Shown here: positions 14,177-23,326 of the stretch, one piece after another
Layout of the letters: every line of letters starts with the position of its first letter
Position numbering within the stretch: position 1 is the stretch's first letter
Virus record (IMG/VR): IMGVR_UViG_3300042731_005931
Coordinates: 1 to 44,049 of that record
Source: a virus
Length of the DNA stretch: 44,049 bases
Strand: one strand, 5' to 3'
Notes under the pieces: model-generated
Databases searched by the model: none
What the model was told of the DNA's origin: nothing
What the model saw: the letters and a program-made list of their open reading frames with translations, nothing else
Made by a program: the position numbers and the translations under genes

Positions 14177-15567
14177 TATGCATACTCCAATTCTAATATC
14201 CAATCCATTTTAAGTGGTGCGTCACTTATTTTTTTCCAGCCAAAGCTTATAATTCTGAAGGTGCGGTCATATTCGCTACTTCCACCTACTCCTGATAAAG
14301 TTATTTCGTCTCCAGCTTCACCCATAGCACGAACACATTCAATGTTTGTGCATGAGTCATTTCCATATTGTGTTCCAGATAATACTAAACTTCTGCCCGC
14401 TCTTGATAAACCATAAACAGCTCTATTACCACTCCAAAAATTTAACATTTTAATGTTTTGTCTGTGGTCAAAAGATACTTTTTCGGGTTTGTTCAAAGAG
14501 CAAGTTATTTCTTCATCATAATTAACTTTTGCATATACTTGCGTAGTTCTTATCTCAGGATTAATATTTTCGTTGTAATAGACCACAACATATACTTGTG
14601 TGCAGTATGACCAACAGCCAACAGCTCCAATTGAATCTAAACGCACTCCAGCTTGAAGTGCATCAATATCTGCCCAAGTCCAAGCAATCCCTGTATTAGG
14701 GTTTGTAGTCCAATCATCACTGTATATTACATAATCAGTAGATAGCATATTTTGTGTGCCATTATATTCTGTTCCACCAGTTTTTATAAGTGGTTGTGTA
14801 AAAGGATTTGTGCAATATGCGTTTGCTTTTTTAGCTACTACAAAAACTGAAACTTTAGTTATAGTTCCTGTTTCTGATGAATGATTTTCTAAATTATATA
14901 AATCATATCCTGGATTACTAGCTGCATCTTCAATCCAAGATACCCTTGTAGCATCTCCATCTGAAGTTGTTTCATCTACTAGAGTATAGTTTGTAGCAGC
15001 TCCAAATGTAGAGCCATCAGTATTTCCAAGTGCAGTATTATCTCCAGCAGCATTAGGTCTAATTACTAAGAGTTTTGAAGCTCCCATTATTGTTGGACTA
15101 CTACATTCAATTCCTACTTGTAAATTATCAATATCGCTCCAAGTCCAAGTTGTCGCTGTTCTTGGATTTGTAGTCCATATATTGTCGTATGTTAGATATG
15201 ATGTAATTAAATTAATATCATTTGATTTATAAATATTTCCACATGCATTATCAGTTAATATTATTTTAAAGATACCATTCTGGCTTTGGGCATCAATATG
15301 TGATTTTGCTCTAGCATATACTTGAACATAATTTATAGTTCCTGTTTCTGTAGTATGGTTTGGTAATAAGTATAAATCGTAATTTAAATCAGTAGCGGAG
15401 CTATAGACATATGAAGTATCATCATCAGGATTAAGTCTTGTATCATCTATACATAGATAATTGCTTGGTTGCCCTACAGGAGTTAAAGCTGTATTGCATC
15501 CATCATTAGACGGAGTCAAATATAATTCTGCTCCTTCCCTGATTTGAATAATATCAAATGTTGCCAT
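14176..15567 (-). CDS. Distal tail protein with duplicated beta-sandwich modules
   Basis: A 463-residue protein with two copies of a module of about 150 residues (roughly 35-165 and 185-335). Each has a YDLY-L-NH segment ending in TETGTI or SETGTI, then TWTWSDIDNLQVGI or AWTWADIDALQAGV, consistent with jelly-roll or lectin-like folds. A C-terminal domain (LNFWSGNRAVYGLSRAGRSL, then GDEITLSGVGG) matches the neighbouring protein. The order after the tape measure supports a baseplate or receptor-binding role. Confidence 0.7.
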   Translation of the reverse strand: MATFDIIQIREGAELYLTPSNDGCNTALTPVGQPSNYLCIDDTRLNPDDDTSYVYSSATDLNYDLYLLPNHTTETGTINYVQVYARAKSHIDAQSQNGIFKIILTDNACGNIYKSNDINLITSYLTYDNIWTTNPRTATTWTWSDIDNLQVGIECSSPTIMGASKLLVIRPNAAGDNTALGNTDGSTFGAATNYTLVDETTSDGDATRVSWIEDAASNPGYDLYNLENHSSETGTITKVSVFVVAKKANAYCTNPFTQPLIKTGGTEYNGTQNMLSTDYVIYSDDWTTNPNTGIAWTWADIDALQAGVRLDSIGAVGCWSYCTQVYVVVYYNENINPEIRTTQVYAKVNYDEEITCSLNKPEKVSFDHRQNIKMLNFWSGNRAVYGLSRAGRSLVLSGTQYGNDSCTNIECVRAMGEAGDEITLSGVGGSSEYDRTFRIISFGWKKISDAPLKMDWILELEYA

Positions 15568-15575
15568 GTTGCCTC

Positions 15576-16136
15576 TTATAATCTAAATGGTATCGTAATC
15601 CATACATCTTTCCATGTGTTGTCATTTGAGTGCATTAAATGGGTGCACGCATCACATTGGACTTCAATACGTAAAAAGAGTCTTTCATGTTCAGTAATTT
15701 TTTGCTCTTCCCATACATTAATCCAAAATGGATAAACCATTTCATCTCCAATACTTAATCCTGCATCCCAAGTAAGAGTATCATTTACTGTAATCCATCC
15801 AGTAGTAGCGAGTTCCGCATCAGGGAATGCAGCACCTTCATATGTTTTACAAATAGTTACTCTATATGATGTTACTGTTGATGTGCATCCACTTGCTGCT
15901 AAAACAATATTTCCTTTCACTACTCCTTCAATATAGTATGTTTTTTTAATGTGGTGCGGATAAAGAAATTCATGTGTAATAGAAGCTTCAGAAGAATCTA
16001 ATGTAGAACAGCCATCACTTACATAATCTTGTTCTAGTAGATAATGATGGTTTGAAAATGAGCCAAATGTCTCTGCCCAATCATAGGTGTAATACCCATA
16101 AAAATCTATAAATTCTCTTTGGTCATCAGCAGCCAT
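15576..16136 (-). CDS. Structural (tail) protein, beta-rich (186 aa)
   Basis: Not assigned to a family. It is rich in Trp, Tyr and beta-branched residues (DFYGYYTYDWAETF, KKTYYIEGVVKGNIVL), with scattered cysteines (VQCDACTH). It overlaps the small zinc-ribbon gene by one base and sits between tape measure and fibre genes, so a distal tail role is likely. Confidence 0.6.
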   Translation of the reverse strand: MAADDQREFIDFYGYYTYDWAETFGSFSNHHYLLEQDYVSDGCSTLDSSEASITHEFLYPHHIKKTYYIEGVVKGNIVLAASGCTSTVTSYRVTICKTYEGAAFPDAELATTGWITVNDTLTWDAGLSIGDEMVYPFWINVWEEQKITEHERLFLRIEVQCDACTHLMHSNDNTWKDVWITIPFRL

Positions 16137-16327
16137 TAATCAAATCTCCCATGTGGTTTTTTAAATTTATAAATTGTTTCTCCAGTTTTATTTTTCACGA
16201 TTACAAGGTCTTTTCTTTTTCTAATTTCTCTTAATTGTTTAGCAGTGATTGTTGGAAATTTAAAGCCACAGTATTTACAGAAAGCATTTATACGTTGCAA
16301 TCCTCCACAGTTTTGACATTTCCACAT
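16136..16327 (-). CDS. Small zinc-ribbon protein in tail operon (63 aa)
   Basis: CQNCG at residues 4-8 and CKYCG at 17-21 form a compact zinc ribbon, followed by a basic helix and a beta hairpin (DLVIVKNKTGETIYKF). AGGAG lies upstream. A tiny zinc ribbon inside a tail gene cluster is unusual; it may be a virion component or a late regulator. Confidence 0.65.
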   Translation of the reverse strand: MWKCQNCGGLQRINAFCKYCGFKFPTITAKQLREIRKRKDLVIVKNKTGETIYKFKKPHGRFD

Positions 16328-16333
16328 TTATGC

Positions 16334-16471
16334 TTAACTCCTTTGATAATTGTAGCGTAACACAATAATTTTACTATCATCAGATGTAAGACCTACAATA
16401 ATGTCTTTTGCTCCAAGAGTTGTTAACGCTCCATCTGAATTAGTAACATGGTCAATTATATAATTTGCCAT
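16334..16471 (-). CDS. Small beta-rich protein after tape measure (45 aa)
   Basis: It begins MANYIIDHVTNSDGALTTLG and ends LRYNYQRS. The beta pattern DIIVGLTSDDSKIIVLRYN suggests a small structural protein. It starts two bases after the tape-measure stop and ends at the ribosome site of the zinc-ribbon gene, so it is firmly within the tail operon. Not recognised. Confidence 0.6.
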   Translation of the reverse strand: MANYIIDHVTNSDGALTTLGAKDIIVGLTSDDSKIIVLRYNYQRS

Positions 16472-16472
16472 A

Positions 16473-19322
16473 CTATCCTGTCCTCATTCTAAACCTTGTT
16501 TTTCCATTTTTATCTAATAGCTGTGAATTTTTTGCTGATGAGAGTAAAGCTGCGAGTTTTTCTACATCTCCAATATCAGCTATTTGCTGCACTTCTATTG
16601 TAAGATGCTCTATAGTTAAATCGTTTGTAGTTTGTTTTCCTGAAGCACTTATACTTTCGCCTCTATGGACTAAAGCTAATCCAGTTTCAGGCACGTATTC
16701 TATTCCTCTAGCAAATTGTCCTGTATATACTCCGCCTTTATAATTATAAGATGTAAAATCATATCCTTGGTATGGGTCAAAATCTGCGGGTGGCAGGTCT
16801 GCTGGCGTAGCTTCTCCAGCAGTTACAGCTTCTTCATAGGTTATAGGTCTAATAGTAGCAGTTTCTTTATTAGTTTTTATATTCCATGTTCTACTTGTGA
16901 GGTCTATTAAATCTTGCATTAATCCTTGCACCCCATCCCGTAGTTCAAGTATATCAATATCTATAATATCGAAAGCAGACAACAATTCAGGGTCAGCAAT
17001 AATAGCATGTAACTCTCTCATTAATTCTTCACCAAGAGTTTTTATTTCATTACTTGTTTCTGTCCATTGTTGCCTTCTATCCTCTAATATATCTTTTTCA
17101 TAATCTATAGTATCTTGTAAATCTTGCACTTGTTGGTCATAAGTGTATTCTAATTGATATTGAGCTTCTTCTAAATCTCTTACATAATCATCTAGCATTG
17201 CTTTACGTTCATAGTATTCAGTATGTAATTCAGCAGTTTCTTCTTTTGTTTCTTTCATATTTTTTAGACGAAGTTTTGCCTGCTCTATCTGTAATTGCTT
17301 CATTCTTTTCTGCTCACTTCTAGTAAGTCCTCTTCGTCTAATCATGCCTACAAGCTGAAGCTCCATTACTTGAATTTGTAATTTACGCAGTGCTATATTC
17401 ATTAACTCTGTTTCTTCTCTATCTTTTTTTATGGCATTCTCATGTTCTCGGATAATACGCACTGCCTCTTGCTGCTCTGCATTAAGCACTTTATATTGAT
17501 AAGACTCATCTGCAAGTCCTGAAGCAATATCATGTCTTACATCTACTAATTCTTGTTCTACTAAAAGAACTTGCATATCATAGTTAAGTGTTCCTTTTAG
17601 TCCCTCCTGTATTCCATGTTCTGCTTCAAATCTTTCTTGAAATCCACCCCATCCAAACTGGATAGGTTTTTCTAATTCGCCTCTAAGACGTTCAATATCA
17701 TAAGATAATTCTTCTAATGTTAAATATAATTTTTCTAATTGTTTAATGCCTCCAAGGATTTCTTCTCCAAATACTTCATTGAAAGTATCTCCTAATTCGG
17801 CTGAAATTGAATTTAAAATTAATAGTCTATTATTTAAATTTTCAACTTTAGTTTCTTGTCCAGCTCTCATAGCTGTAAGAAGTTGACCTGATATTTTAGC
17901 AATCTCTTGCTGTAACGTAAGATAGTCAAGCATACTTTCTTCAGCAGTTTTGGTATTCTTATCCATTATGCTCCAATATGCTTTTCCTTGATTAACGTAT
18001 TCTTTAAAACCCTCATCTCCAGGCTCAAAATATTTTTTACCTAGATATTGTTCCTCTTTTCCCATTCTCCATTCTCCAAGCTTTAAATCTGCTTGGTAAT
18101 CAGCCATTGTAAAACCTATACCGAATAGAGGTATAAAAGATTTCCAATCTTTAACAATGTTTGCAATAGTTTGTTGTGCTCCAAGAGCAATTTTATCCCA
18201 AGCTTCGCCTACATCTCTTTGTGTTTGTTCCCATTGTTGCGATATTTGATTTGATGCAAATTGACTTGTATTTTTAATTTTATTAAGAGCTTGTTCAGTT
18301 CTTCCTGAAGCAACAGATAATTTATCCATATCATCTAATAAACCTTCAAAACCTTCTTCTCCAGCTAAAACCATTGCTACTCTTAAAGAACGCATATTAG
18401 GAATTAATTCGTTTAAAACTATTTTTCCATATTCCTGTGTCTTATTGAACATTTCTCCAAAAACGCCAGAAATACCTTTAACTCTTAGAGCAAGTCCACT
18501 CATCTCTATTCCGTATTTCTTTGCAGCTTTAGCAGCACCTTCTGATGGATTAATAATGTTCTGCATAGCTAAAGCTAAACCTCTACTTGCCATATCTAAG
18601 TGGAGACCATGCCTTGTAGTCGTAGATAATGCAGCCATAAGTTCATTAAAAGCTACGCCTGCTTGAGCTGCAATAGGCACAACATAACCAAGAGCTGATT
18701 CTAACTCTTCAAATTGAAATTTACCACGCACAACTGATTGAAATAATGCATCAGAAACACTTGTAGCTTCATAAACACTCATACCATAAGAATTGAGCAC
18801 TGTTGTAAAAATATCTACAGAAGTTCTTACATCAGATAATCCAGCTATTGATGCTTTAGTCGCAGTATTTAATAAAGATATTGCATCTTTAGCACTAAAA
18901 GCTGCTGACATAATGTCATAAAGACCTTTAGTTAAGTCGCTTGTGCTTTGTCCGAATGATAGAGATAAGTTTTCGATTCCAGATTTCATTCCAGTAAGAG
19001 CTGTTTGGAAGTCATCAGTCATAATTGTGCTTACTTCAGCTAAGCGTGTTTCAAACTCTCTGAATTTAGTAACGCTTTCTGCTACGTATTCATAGAGCCT
19101 ACGCTGACTAGCCATTACTTCATTAAGAATAAGATTATATCCGACAAATCTTAATGCAAGTCCTTTAACTGCACCTGCATGCTTTGTAGCTCCTACTGCT
19201 CCTTGTGCATTTGTTTTATTAACTGCATAATTTATAGAATTTAATTTTCCATCTATAAATTGGAGCTGAGTCAACATTGCTTTTGCATTCATAAGCATGT
19301 CAACTTGAATATCGTTACTCAT
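16473..19322 (-). CDS. Tail tape measure protein
   Basis: A 949-residue protein, the longest in the window, placed directly after the frameshifted chaperone pair as expected for a tape measure. The N-terminal third carries the TP901/PhageMin_Tail-type core (FREFETRLAEVSTIM, YDIMSAAFSAKDAISLLN, FQFEELESALGYVVPIAAQA). The middle is long coiled coil with heptads (YQLEYTYDQQVQDLQD). Late residues include PADLPPADFDPYQGYDFTSY and a Gly-rich patch. No lytic transglycosylase or peptidase domain is visible. The length predicts a tail of roughly 140 nm at the usual 1.5 angstrom per residue. Confidence 0.92.
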   Translation of the reverse strand: MSNDIQVDMLMNAKAMLTQLQFIDGKLNSINYAVNKTNAQGAVGATKHAGAVKGLALRFVGYNLILNEVMASQRRLYEYVAESVTKFREFETRLAEVSTIMTDDFQTALTGMKSGIENLSLSFGQSTSDLTKGLYDIMSAAFSAKDAISLLNTATKASIAGLSDVRTSVDIFTTVLNSYGMSVYEATSVSDALFQSVVRGKFQFEELESALGYVVPIAAQAGVAFNELMAALSTTTRHGLHLDMASRGLALAMQNIINPSEGAAKAAKKYGIEMSGLALRVKGISGVFGEMFNKTQEYGKIVLNELIPNMRSLRVAMVLAGEEGFEGLLDDMDKLSVASGRTEQALNKIKNTSQFASNQISQQWEQTQRDVGEAWDKIALGAQQTIANIVKDWKSFIPLFGIGFTMADYQADLKLGEWRMGKEEQYLGKKYFEPGDEGFKEYVNQGKAYWSIMDKNTKTAEESMLDYLTLQQEIAKISGQLLTAMRAGQETKVENLNNRLLILNSISAELGDTFNEVFGEEILGGIKQLEKLYLTLEELSYDIERLRGELEKPIQFGWGGFQERFEAEHGIQEGLKGTLNYDMQVLLVEQELVDVRHDIASGLADESYQYKVLNAEQQEAVRIIREHENAIKKDREETELMNIALRKLQIQVMELQLVGMIRRRGLTRSEQKRMKQLQIEQAKLRLKNMKETKEETAELHTEYYERKAMLDDYVRDLEEAQYQLEYTYDQQVQDLQDTIDYEKDILEDRRQQWTETSNEIKTLGEELMRELHAIIADPELLSAFDIIDIDILELRDGVQGLMQDLIDLTSRTWNIKTNKETATIRPITYEEAVTAGEATPADLPPADFDPYQGYDFTSYNYKGGVYTGQFARGIEYVPETGLALVHRGESISASGKQTTNDLTIEHLTIEVQQIADIGDVEKLAALLSSAKNSQLLDKNGKTRFRMRTG

Positions 19323-19330
19323 ATTTTACC

Positions 19331-19908
19331 TCAAATCTTTTTTGGTCTTTGTGCTTTTCTTCTTGCAATCATATCTTTAGATGATTGTGGTAAGCCATGT
19401 TCAATATAAGGTTTTCCACTCTCAATTAATTTTTTCTTTTTGAGAGTTTGCATAATACTCCTAAAACGCCAATAATTCATGCGGAGTATTTCTTCAAGAT
19501 TGCCCTTTTCTAAATAAAGGACATTAACTGTTTCTTGAAATTTTTGAAGCTCTTCATCCCAATAAATTTTTACTTTTTGTCTTTTTGGGTCTTTCCCTTC
19601 TTGCGAAAATTTTCTTCCTTATAATAAATGTCCTCCCTGCCAGCATTATAAACTGCATTAAATAATTCAACTATTGTTGCAGGGTGTCTAGGAATATCTT
19701 CAAATTTGCAATCAGGGTCTAGCTCCAAGAGAGTTTCATGGACTACAAAAAACTTAAATTGTTTATTAGCTTCTACATCTGTCCATTTATTTTCTTTTTG
19801 TGCCTCAACTAATTTAGCTAAAGCTTTCTCATGTTTTTCAGGAGTCCAATTTGGCATTACAAAAGGTTTGCCTTTATTAACACATTTTAAATTATATTTT
19901 TGCACCAT
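19331..19908 (-). CDS. Tail assembly chaperone GT (-1 frameshift product)
   Basis: The short chaperone frame shifts -1 at GGGAAAG (19597-19591) and continues as GKDPKRQKVKIYWDEELQKF to a TGA at 19331-19333, giving about 192 residues. The extension has no start codon of its own near its beginning, has good protein character (NYWRFRSIMQTLKKKKL), and ends just before the tape measure. This is the lambda G/GT arrangement, in which the extended protein bridges tail tube and tape measure during assembly. Confidence 0.85.
19570..19908 (-). CDS. Tail assembly chaperone G (zero-frame product)
   Basis: A 112-residue mainly helical protein downstream of the tail tube gene and upstream of the tape measure. 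It opens MVQKYNLKCVNKGKPFVMPN and has the central acidic helix region typical of G-type chaperones. It ends KKGKTQKDKK 24 bases past the slippery site. It binds the tape measure and is not expected in the virion. Confidence 0.8.
   Translation of the reverse strand: MVQKYNLKCVNKGKPFVMPNWTPEKHEKALAKLVEAQKENKWTDVEANKQFKFFVVHETLLELDPDCKFEDIPRHPATIVELFNAVYNAGREDIYYKEENFRKKGKTQKDKK
19591..19597 (-). promoter_or_regulatory. Programmed -1 ribosomal frameshift site (GGGAAAG)
   Basis: In the zero frame the codons are AAG GGA AAG, so G GGA AAG is a canonical X-XXY-YYZ heptamer, identical to the lambda G/T slippery sequence. The -1 frame stays open for about 88 codons after it. No obvious stable downstream pseudoknot was found by eye. 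Confidence 0.85.
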
Positions 19909-19937
19909 ACTTTTACCTCTTTTAAACTAAAATATAT

Positions 19938-19953
19938 GGAGGGCTATCCCTCC
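19938..19953 (-). terminator. GGAGGG/CCCTCC hairpin between tail tube and chaperone genes
   Basis: A six-base-pair perfect stem with four-base loop CTAT in the short gap after the tail tube gene. It may reduce transcription into the tail assembly genes. A TATATAAAC-like element on the minus strand near 19986-19995 just upstream could instead place the hairpin in a new leader. Confidence 0.5.
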
Positions 19954-20012
19954 GAATCGTTTTTATGATATGTAAGTAAAGTTTATATAGTAGTTTTTTT
20001 ACCTACATATGT

Positions 20013-20936
20013 TTAACTGACTGAGCTTACAATGTTATTACAAGCAGATGGTTTGCAAGTAAATGGGCTAGAGTTCATTATAGCTTCTCCACTTGTGTCT
20101 GCTGTTGCACTTGCATTTTTCCACTCACAGTTTGGAAGTGTGATACGTGGACAGCCAGAGCCTCCCATATCTATTTGAAGTGTAAATGCAGTATTAGCAA
20201 GAACTTCTCCAATATGAGCAGCACCGCCCCCATCTAGTGAAATATCAACTGAGCCTTCAATATCCATATCACCCTCTGTTAAGAATGATTTGTATAATGA
20301 ATCATGGTCTGTATATCCATTTAATTTATGTGATACAGTTATTTCAATTGAGTTAGTGATAAATGCGATGTGGTCAGTATTGACAACTACTCCGCCTGTT
20401 TTTGTAATTTCTCCAGCAATGTTAAATGCAAGATAAGCACCTGTTAAAGCACTTGGAGCACTTCCAGTCGCAGATGTGCTTGTTACAATAGAACGAGCTT
20501 CAAAATCAATTACTACAAGATATTCTGTATTTTTAGAGCCAGAAATTCTTACAGTAGCAGGTTTTAATCCGTCTACAAGATAGTAACTAACATCATCACT
20601 GTCAGCTTCGTTTGTATTCATGCCAATACACATAGTCAGTGATTGTAATGTGCACTCTGAAGAGCGGTCAATCACATCATCTATTAATGTATCATCACAT
20701 TGCGGAATGTATTCTAAATGCACTTTTGGCTCATGTGTTTGTTTTAACAAGTGACATGCTAAAGGTGAGCCTATATCTTTTAACACTTTATGTCTATCAC
20801 CTGTATCTACCCTAACATTTTGTATTTTGCATGAAATAGGCAATGTTGCGGTGCTTGTATCAGCAGTTCCATAACTTGATTCTAGCCAATACCATGCAGT
20901 CCCTTGAAAGGGTTTTCCTAATTGGTCTAAGGTCAT
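20013..20936 (-). CDS. Major tail (tube) protein
   Basis: A 307-residue beta-rich protein with GxxL and acidic turns (GDMDIEGSVDISLDGGG), a helix-poor composition and a C-terminal cysteine-containing segment (CEWKNAS, CKPSACNN). Its position between the neck proteins and the G/GT chaperones is diagnostic of the tail tube protein in siphoviruses. Eleven or so cysteines are unusual for a tube protein. Confidence 0.75.
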   Translation of the reverse strand: MTLDQLGKPFQGTAWYWLESSYGTADTSTATLPISCKIQNVRVDTGDRHKVLKDIGSPLACHLLKQTHEPKVHLEYIPQCDDTLIDDVIDRSSECTLQSLTMCIGMNTNEADSDDVSYYLVDGLKPATVRISGSKNTEYLVVIDFEARSIVTSTSATGSAPSALTGAYLAFNIAGEITKTGGVVVNTDHIAFITNSIEITVSHKLNGYTDHDSLYKSFLTEGDMDIEGSVDISLDGGGAAHIGEVLANTAFTLQIDMGGSGCPRITLPNCEWKNASATADTSGEAIMNSSPFTCKPSACNNIVSSVS

Positions 20937-20965
20937 TATATATCCTCCAATTTATTTTATCTTAT

Positions 20966-21460
20966 TTAACATAAATCATAATACAAACAATATAAAGTAG
21001 CTTCATAATGAAAGATTACTCTTCCGCCATCTTTTTCAGGTGTAAGTCCATCATCTTCTACATTCATAAAAGTTATTCCTGTAGTTGTGCTTTGATTGTT
21101 ACGCACCAAGTTGTGCAACTCATCTTTGATTTTTTTTGCAAATGCAGTTCTGTCTATATTGTCTAAATTTGCAAAATAAATATGTATTTTTATATAAGAT
21201 TCTACTTTTCTTGTGGCTGCCTTTATATCATGTGGTGCGTAAACAGTTCCTCCAGGCGGTATATGCATTTCCATAAATGGAAAATGAGGCAGATTTTCTG
21301 AATCTACTTCTTCAGTTAAATATATTGGCACATATACAGTTTGGTTTATATTATCAGTAACGGTTATGCAATATTGTTGCACGTTATCTTCATCATACCA
21401 TTCAGTGCCAAGTGCTTCACGAAAAGCTACTCTAGGGTCAAAAGAAGTGTAAGTTGTCAT
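20966..21460 (-). CDS. Putative tail terminator / tail completion protein
   Basis: A 164-residue alpha/beta protein. Its central KVESYIKIHIYFANLDNIDR and FAKKIKDELHNLVRNNQ segments, with a late HYEATLYCLYYDL strand, match the layout of tail-terminator (gpU-like) proteins. It lies between the connector-like protein and the tail tube. The role is assigned by position and pattern. Confidence 0.55.
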   Translation of the reverse strand: MTTYTSFDPRVAFREALGTEWYDEDNVQQYCITVTDNINQTVYVPIYLTEEVDSENLPHFPFMEMHIPPGGTVYAPHDIKAATRKVESYIKIHIYFANLDNIDRTAFAKKIKDELHNLVRNNQSTTTGITFMNVEDDGLTPEKDGGRVIFHYEATLYCLYYDLC

Positions 21461-22407
21461 TAATTTTCACCTGGAATCATTCCTGCACCTACAAGGGGCT
21501 TTTTTACTTTTCTTAATGCTTTTTTATATTGTTTTTTCATTCTGTTTTTACTTAAATACAAATCTTTTTGATTTGAATTTAAATCAGCCAGATTGGCTTT
21601 ATCCAGAGCCTTAAATGACTCTATACATTTATATGCAGCTAAATAAGCTACAGCAAATCTAAATATACGTTCTTTATAAGTATGCCATTCAGTGCGATAA
21701 TTTAGTCTTACCCATTTACAGTCACTTGGTATTGCAGTTCCATCTAATTGAGTTATAGTAATATTACCGCAATGAGCATCATTCACAGTTACATTTACTC
21801 TATGACAATTGCCATCAGAATCTTTCCACCATCCGTCAATATCTGTGCCACAAGAAGCTTCACCATATCCACGAATTACTCCATCCCCGTCAGCATCAGC
21901 TATTGGAGCGTGTGCAGTTTCAAATGTAGTATTAGTTCCGTTAAACCATTCTCTAGTATCAGGATTACATTTTGGAACATCGTTACTATGTAGCTCATAA
22001 ACTTCGTCAAGAGCTTCATTATATGCTTCCCATATTAATTCAGCTATATCATTATCGCTCATAGATTTTTTTGTTTTAATGCCAGAGAAACGTCTTACTT
22101 GATTTGTTATATTCCAAGGAAATATAAAGAAATTATCATCAAATGTTTGCACATCTCCAGCAGCATCAGTAGCCACTACTTGTATTGTATATTCACCATA
22201 GACACAGTTTGCAGGTATAGCATAAGTATATTGATAATATCCTGTTGCATCTGTAGCCATAGAGCCATTTGTAACTAATTGATTACCGCATCTGTCATAC
22301 AGATTAAAATATACAGTGCCTCCATCATCAGGATAAACAGTAGTGTTGTTTCTATCCCTTATTAATAGCCTATGAACGTATGTTTCGCCACAAGTATATA
22401 TTGACAT
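21460..22407 (-). CDS. Neck/adaptor-region protein with N-terminal Ig-like domain
   Basis: A 315-residue protein. Residues 1-95 form an Ig/bacterial Ig-like beta sandwich (TVYFNLYDRCGNQLVTNG, YGEYTIQVVATDAAGDVQ). The middle holds a helical segment (NDIAELIWEAYNEALDEVY), a DADGDGVIRGYGE calcium-loop-like motif and a second beta region, and the C-terminus is helical and basic (LYLSKNRMKKQYKKAL). It could be a head-tail connector fused to a surface Ig domain. An AGGAG site precedes the ATG. Confidence 0.55.
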   Translation of the reverse strand: MSIYTCGETYVHRLLIRDRNNTTVYPDDGGTVYFNLYDRCGNQLVTNGSMATDATGYYQYTYAIPANCVYGEYTIQVVATDAAGDVQTFDDNFFIFPWNITNQVRRFSGIKTKKSMSDNDIAELIWEAYNEALDEVYELHSNDVPKCNPDTREWFNGTNTTFETAHAPIADADGDGVIRGYGEASCGTDIDGWWKDSDGNCHRVNVTVNDAHCGNITITQLDGTAIPSDCKWVRLNYRTEWHTYKERIFRFAVAYLAAYKCIESFKALDKANLADLNSNQKDLYLSKNRMKKQYKKALRKVKKPLVGAGMIPGEN

Positions 22408-22411
22408 AATA

Positions 22412-22567
22412 TTACTCCTGTTTTATGGCTTTATATTTATAGTTATCTCCTTTAATTTCTTTGTATTTGTAATCGTCTCCCTTGATGCTTTTAATTGGAA
22501 ATCTAAATTCTGTTCCAAAGCATAATGGAAAAGTGCTGTCATGTGCAAAACAAAATCCTGTAGCCAT
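22412..22567 (-). CDS. Small protein with repeated IKGD(D/N)YKYK (51 aa)
   Basis: It begins MATGFCFAHDSTFPLCFG and carries two copies of IKGD-YKYK in its C-terminal half. It sits in the structural operon with its stop close to the ribosome site of the next gene. Not recognised; perhaps a head-decoration or neck protein. Confidence 0.55.
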   Translation of the reverse strand: MATGFCFAHDSTFPLCFGTEFRFPIKSIKGDDYKYKEIKGDNYKYKAIKQE

Positions 22568-22568
22568 A

Positions 22569-23324
22569 TTATTTCCTTTTTCTTAAAAAGGCATATTTGC
22601 CTAATTTATATTTCCATTCATACACATCAAGAGCAGAGATAAATGCTCCAAATTGAGCTTTTAATTCTTCAGTTGTTTTTTCTTTAACTTGAATTTTTCC
22701 GCCATGTATTCGTGCAATAAAAGCTCCTTCTGCTTTTAATCCAGTGAGTTCTTCTAATGCTACAATGTAGGCAGTAATTTGTAACCAGTATTCTTGATAA
22801 ACATCTTTACCTGTTTTCCAATCACCAATTACAAATGAATCTTTTTTAAATTTAGGTTTTTTAACTCGTTTATGTTCTATGATTTCTGCTGCAAGATATT
22901 CTATTGGAGTTATATAATTTCCGATATAATCTGGAGTTCCAGCATACCTATATTTATTGCTCCAAAGAGGTTGCTCTAATAGTTTAGGTTTTAATTTTGC
23001 AGCTTTTTTAAATTTATTAAATTCTAATAATCCATCTTGTATTTCTTGTTCATATGAACTAAGATTTATATCTTTACCTTTTAGATTAAGTTCCACAAGT
23101 TTATGCACATGTGTTCCTAGAACTTGCCTGTTTTCTAAGATTTTAGCTGCTTTCTTGTGTCCTACTTTACCCATCCAATTTCTAAGACCATGTTTTGCTA
23201 TGATACCTAAGATGGAAGTTACACGATAATATTCTTTCCCGTCAATCTTGTAGCTTTTAGGACTTACAAATATCTCATGTTTTTTTAATTGTCTTATTGC
23301 ATAGGAATCTGATTTGGTAGTCAT
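22569..23324 (-). CDS. PD-(D/E)XK nuclease (RecB/Cas4-like)
   Basis: A 251-residue nuclease. Visible motifs: GTHVHKLVE (His of the RecB-like N-terminal motif), AGTPDYIGN (motif I Asp), VIGDWKTGK (motifs II-III, D-x-K) and EYWLQITAYIVALEE (QxxxY motif). These enzymes resect DNA ends or process packaging and recombination intermediates. It is placed within the structural module between neck and capsid genes and probably driven by its own promoter near 23470. Confidence 0.85.
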   Translation of the reverse strand: MTTKSDSYAIRQLKKHEIFVSPKSYKIDGKEYYRVTSILGIIAKHGLRNWMGKVGHKKAAKILENRQVLGTHVHKLVELNLKGKDINLSSYEQEIQDGLLEFNKFKKAAKLKPKLLEQPLWSNKYRYAGTPDYIGNYITPIEYLAAEIIEHKRVKKPKFKKDSFVIGDWKTGKDVYQEYWLQITAYIVALEELTGLKAEGAFIARIHGGKIQVKEKTTEELKAQFGAFISALDVYEWKYKLGKYAFLRKRK

Positions 23325-23326
23325 AT

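Noticed and set aside
16465-17103. Plus-strand open frames across the tape-measure gene
   Set aside because: Low-complexity Ser/Ile-rich translations opposite a well-supported minus-strand gene; these are antisense shadows.
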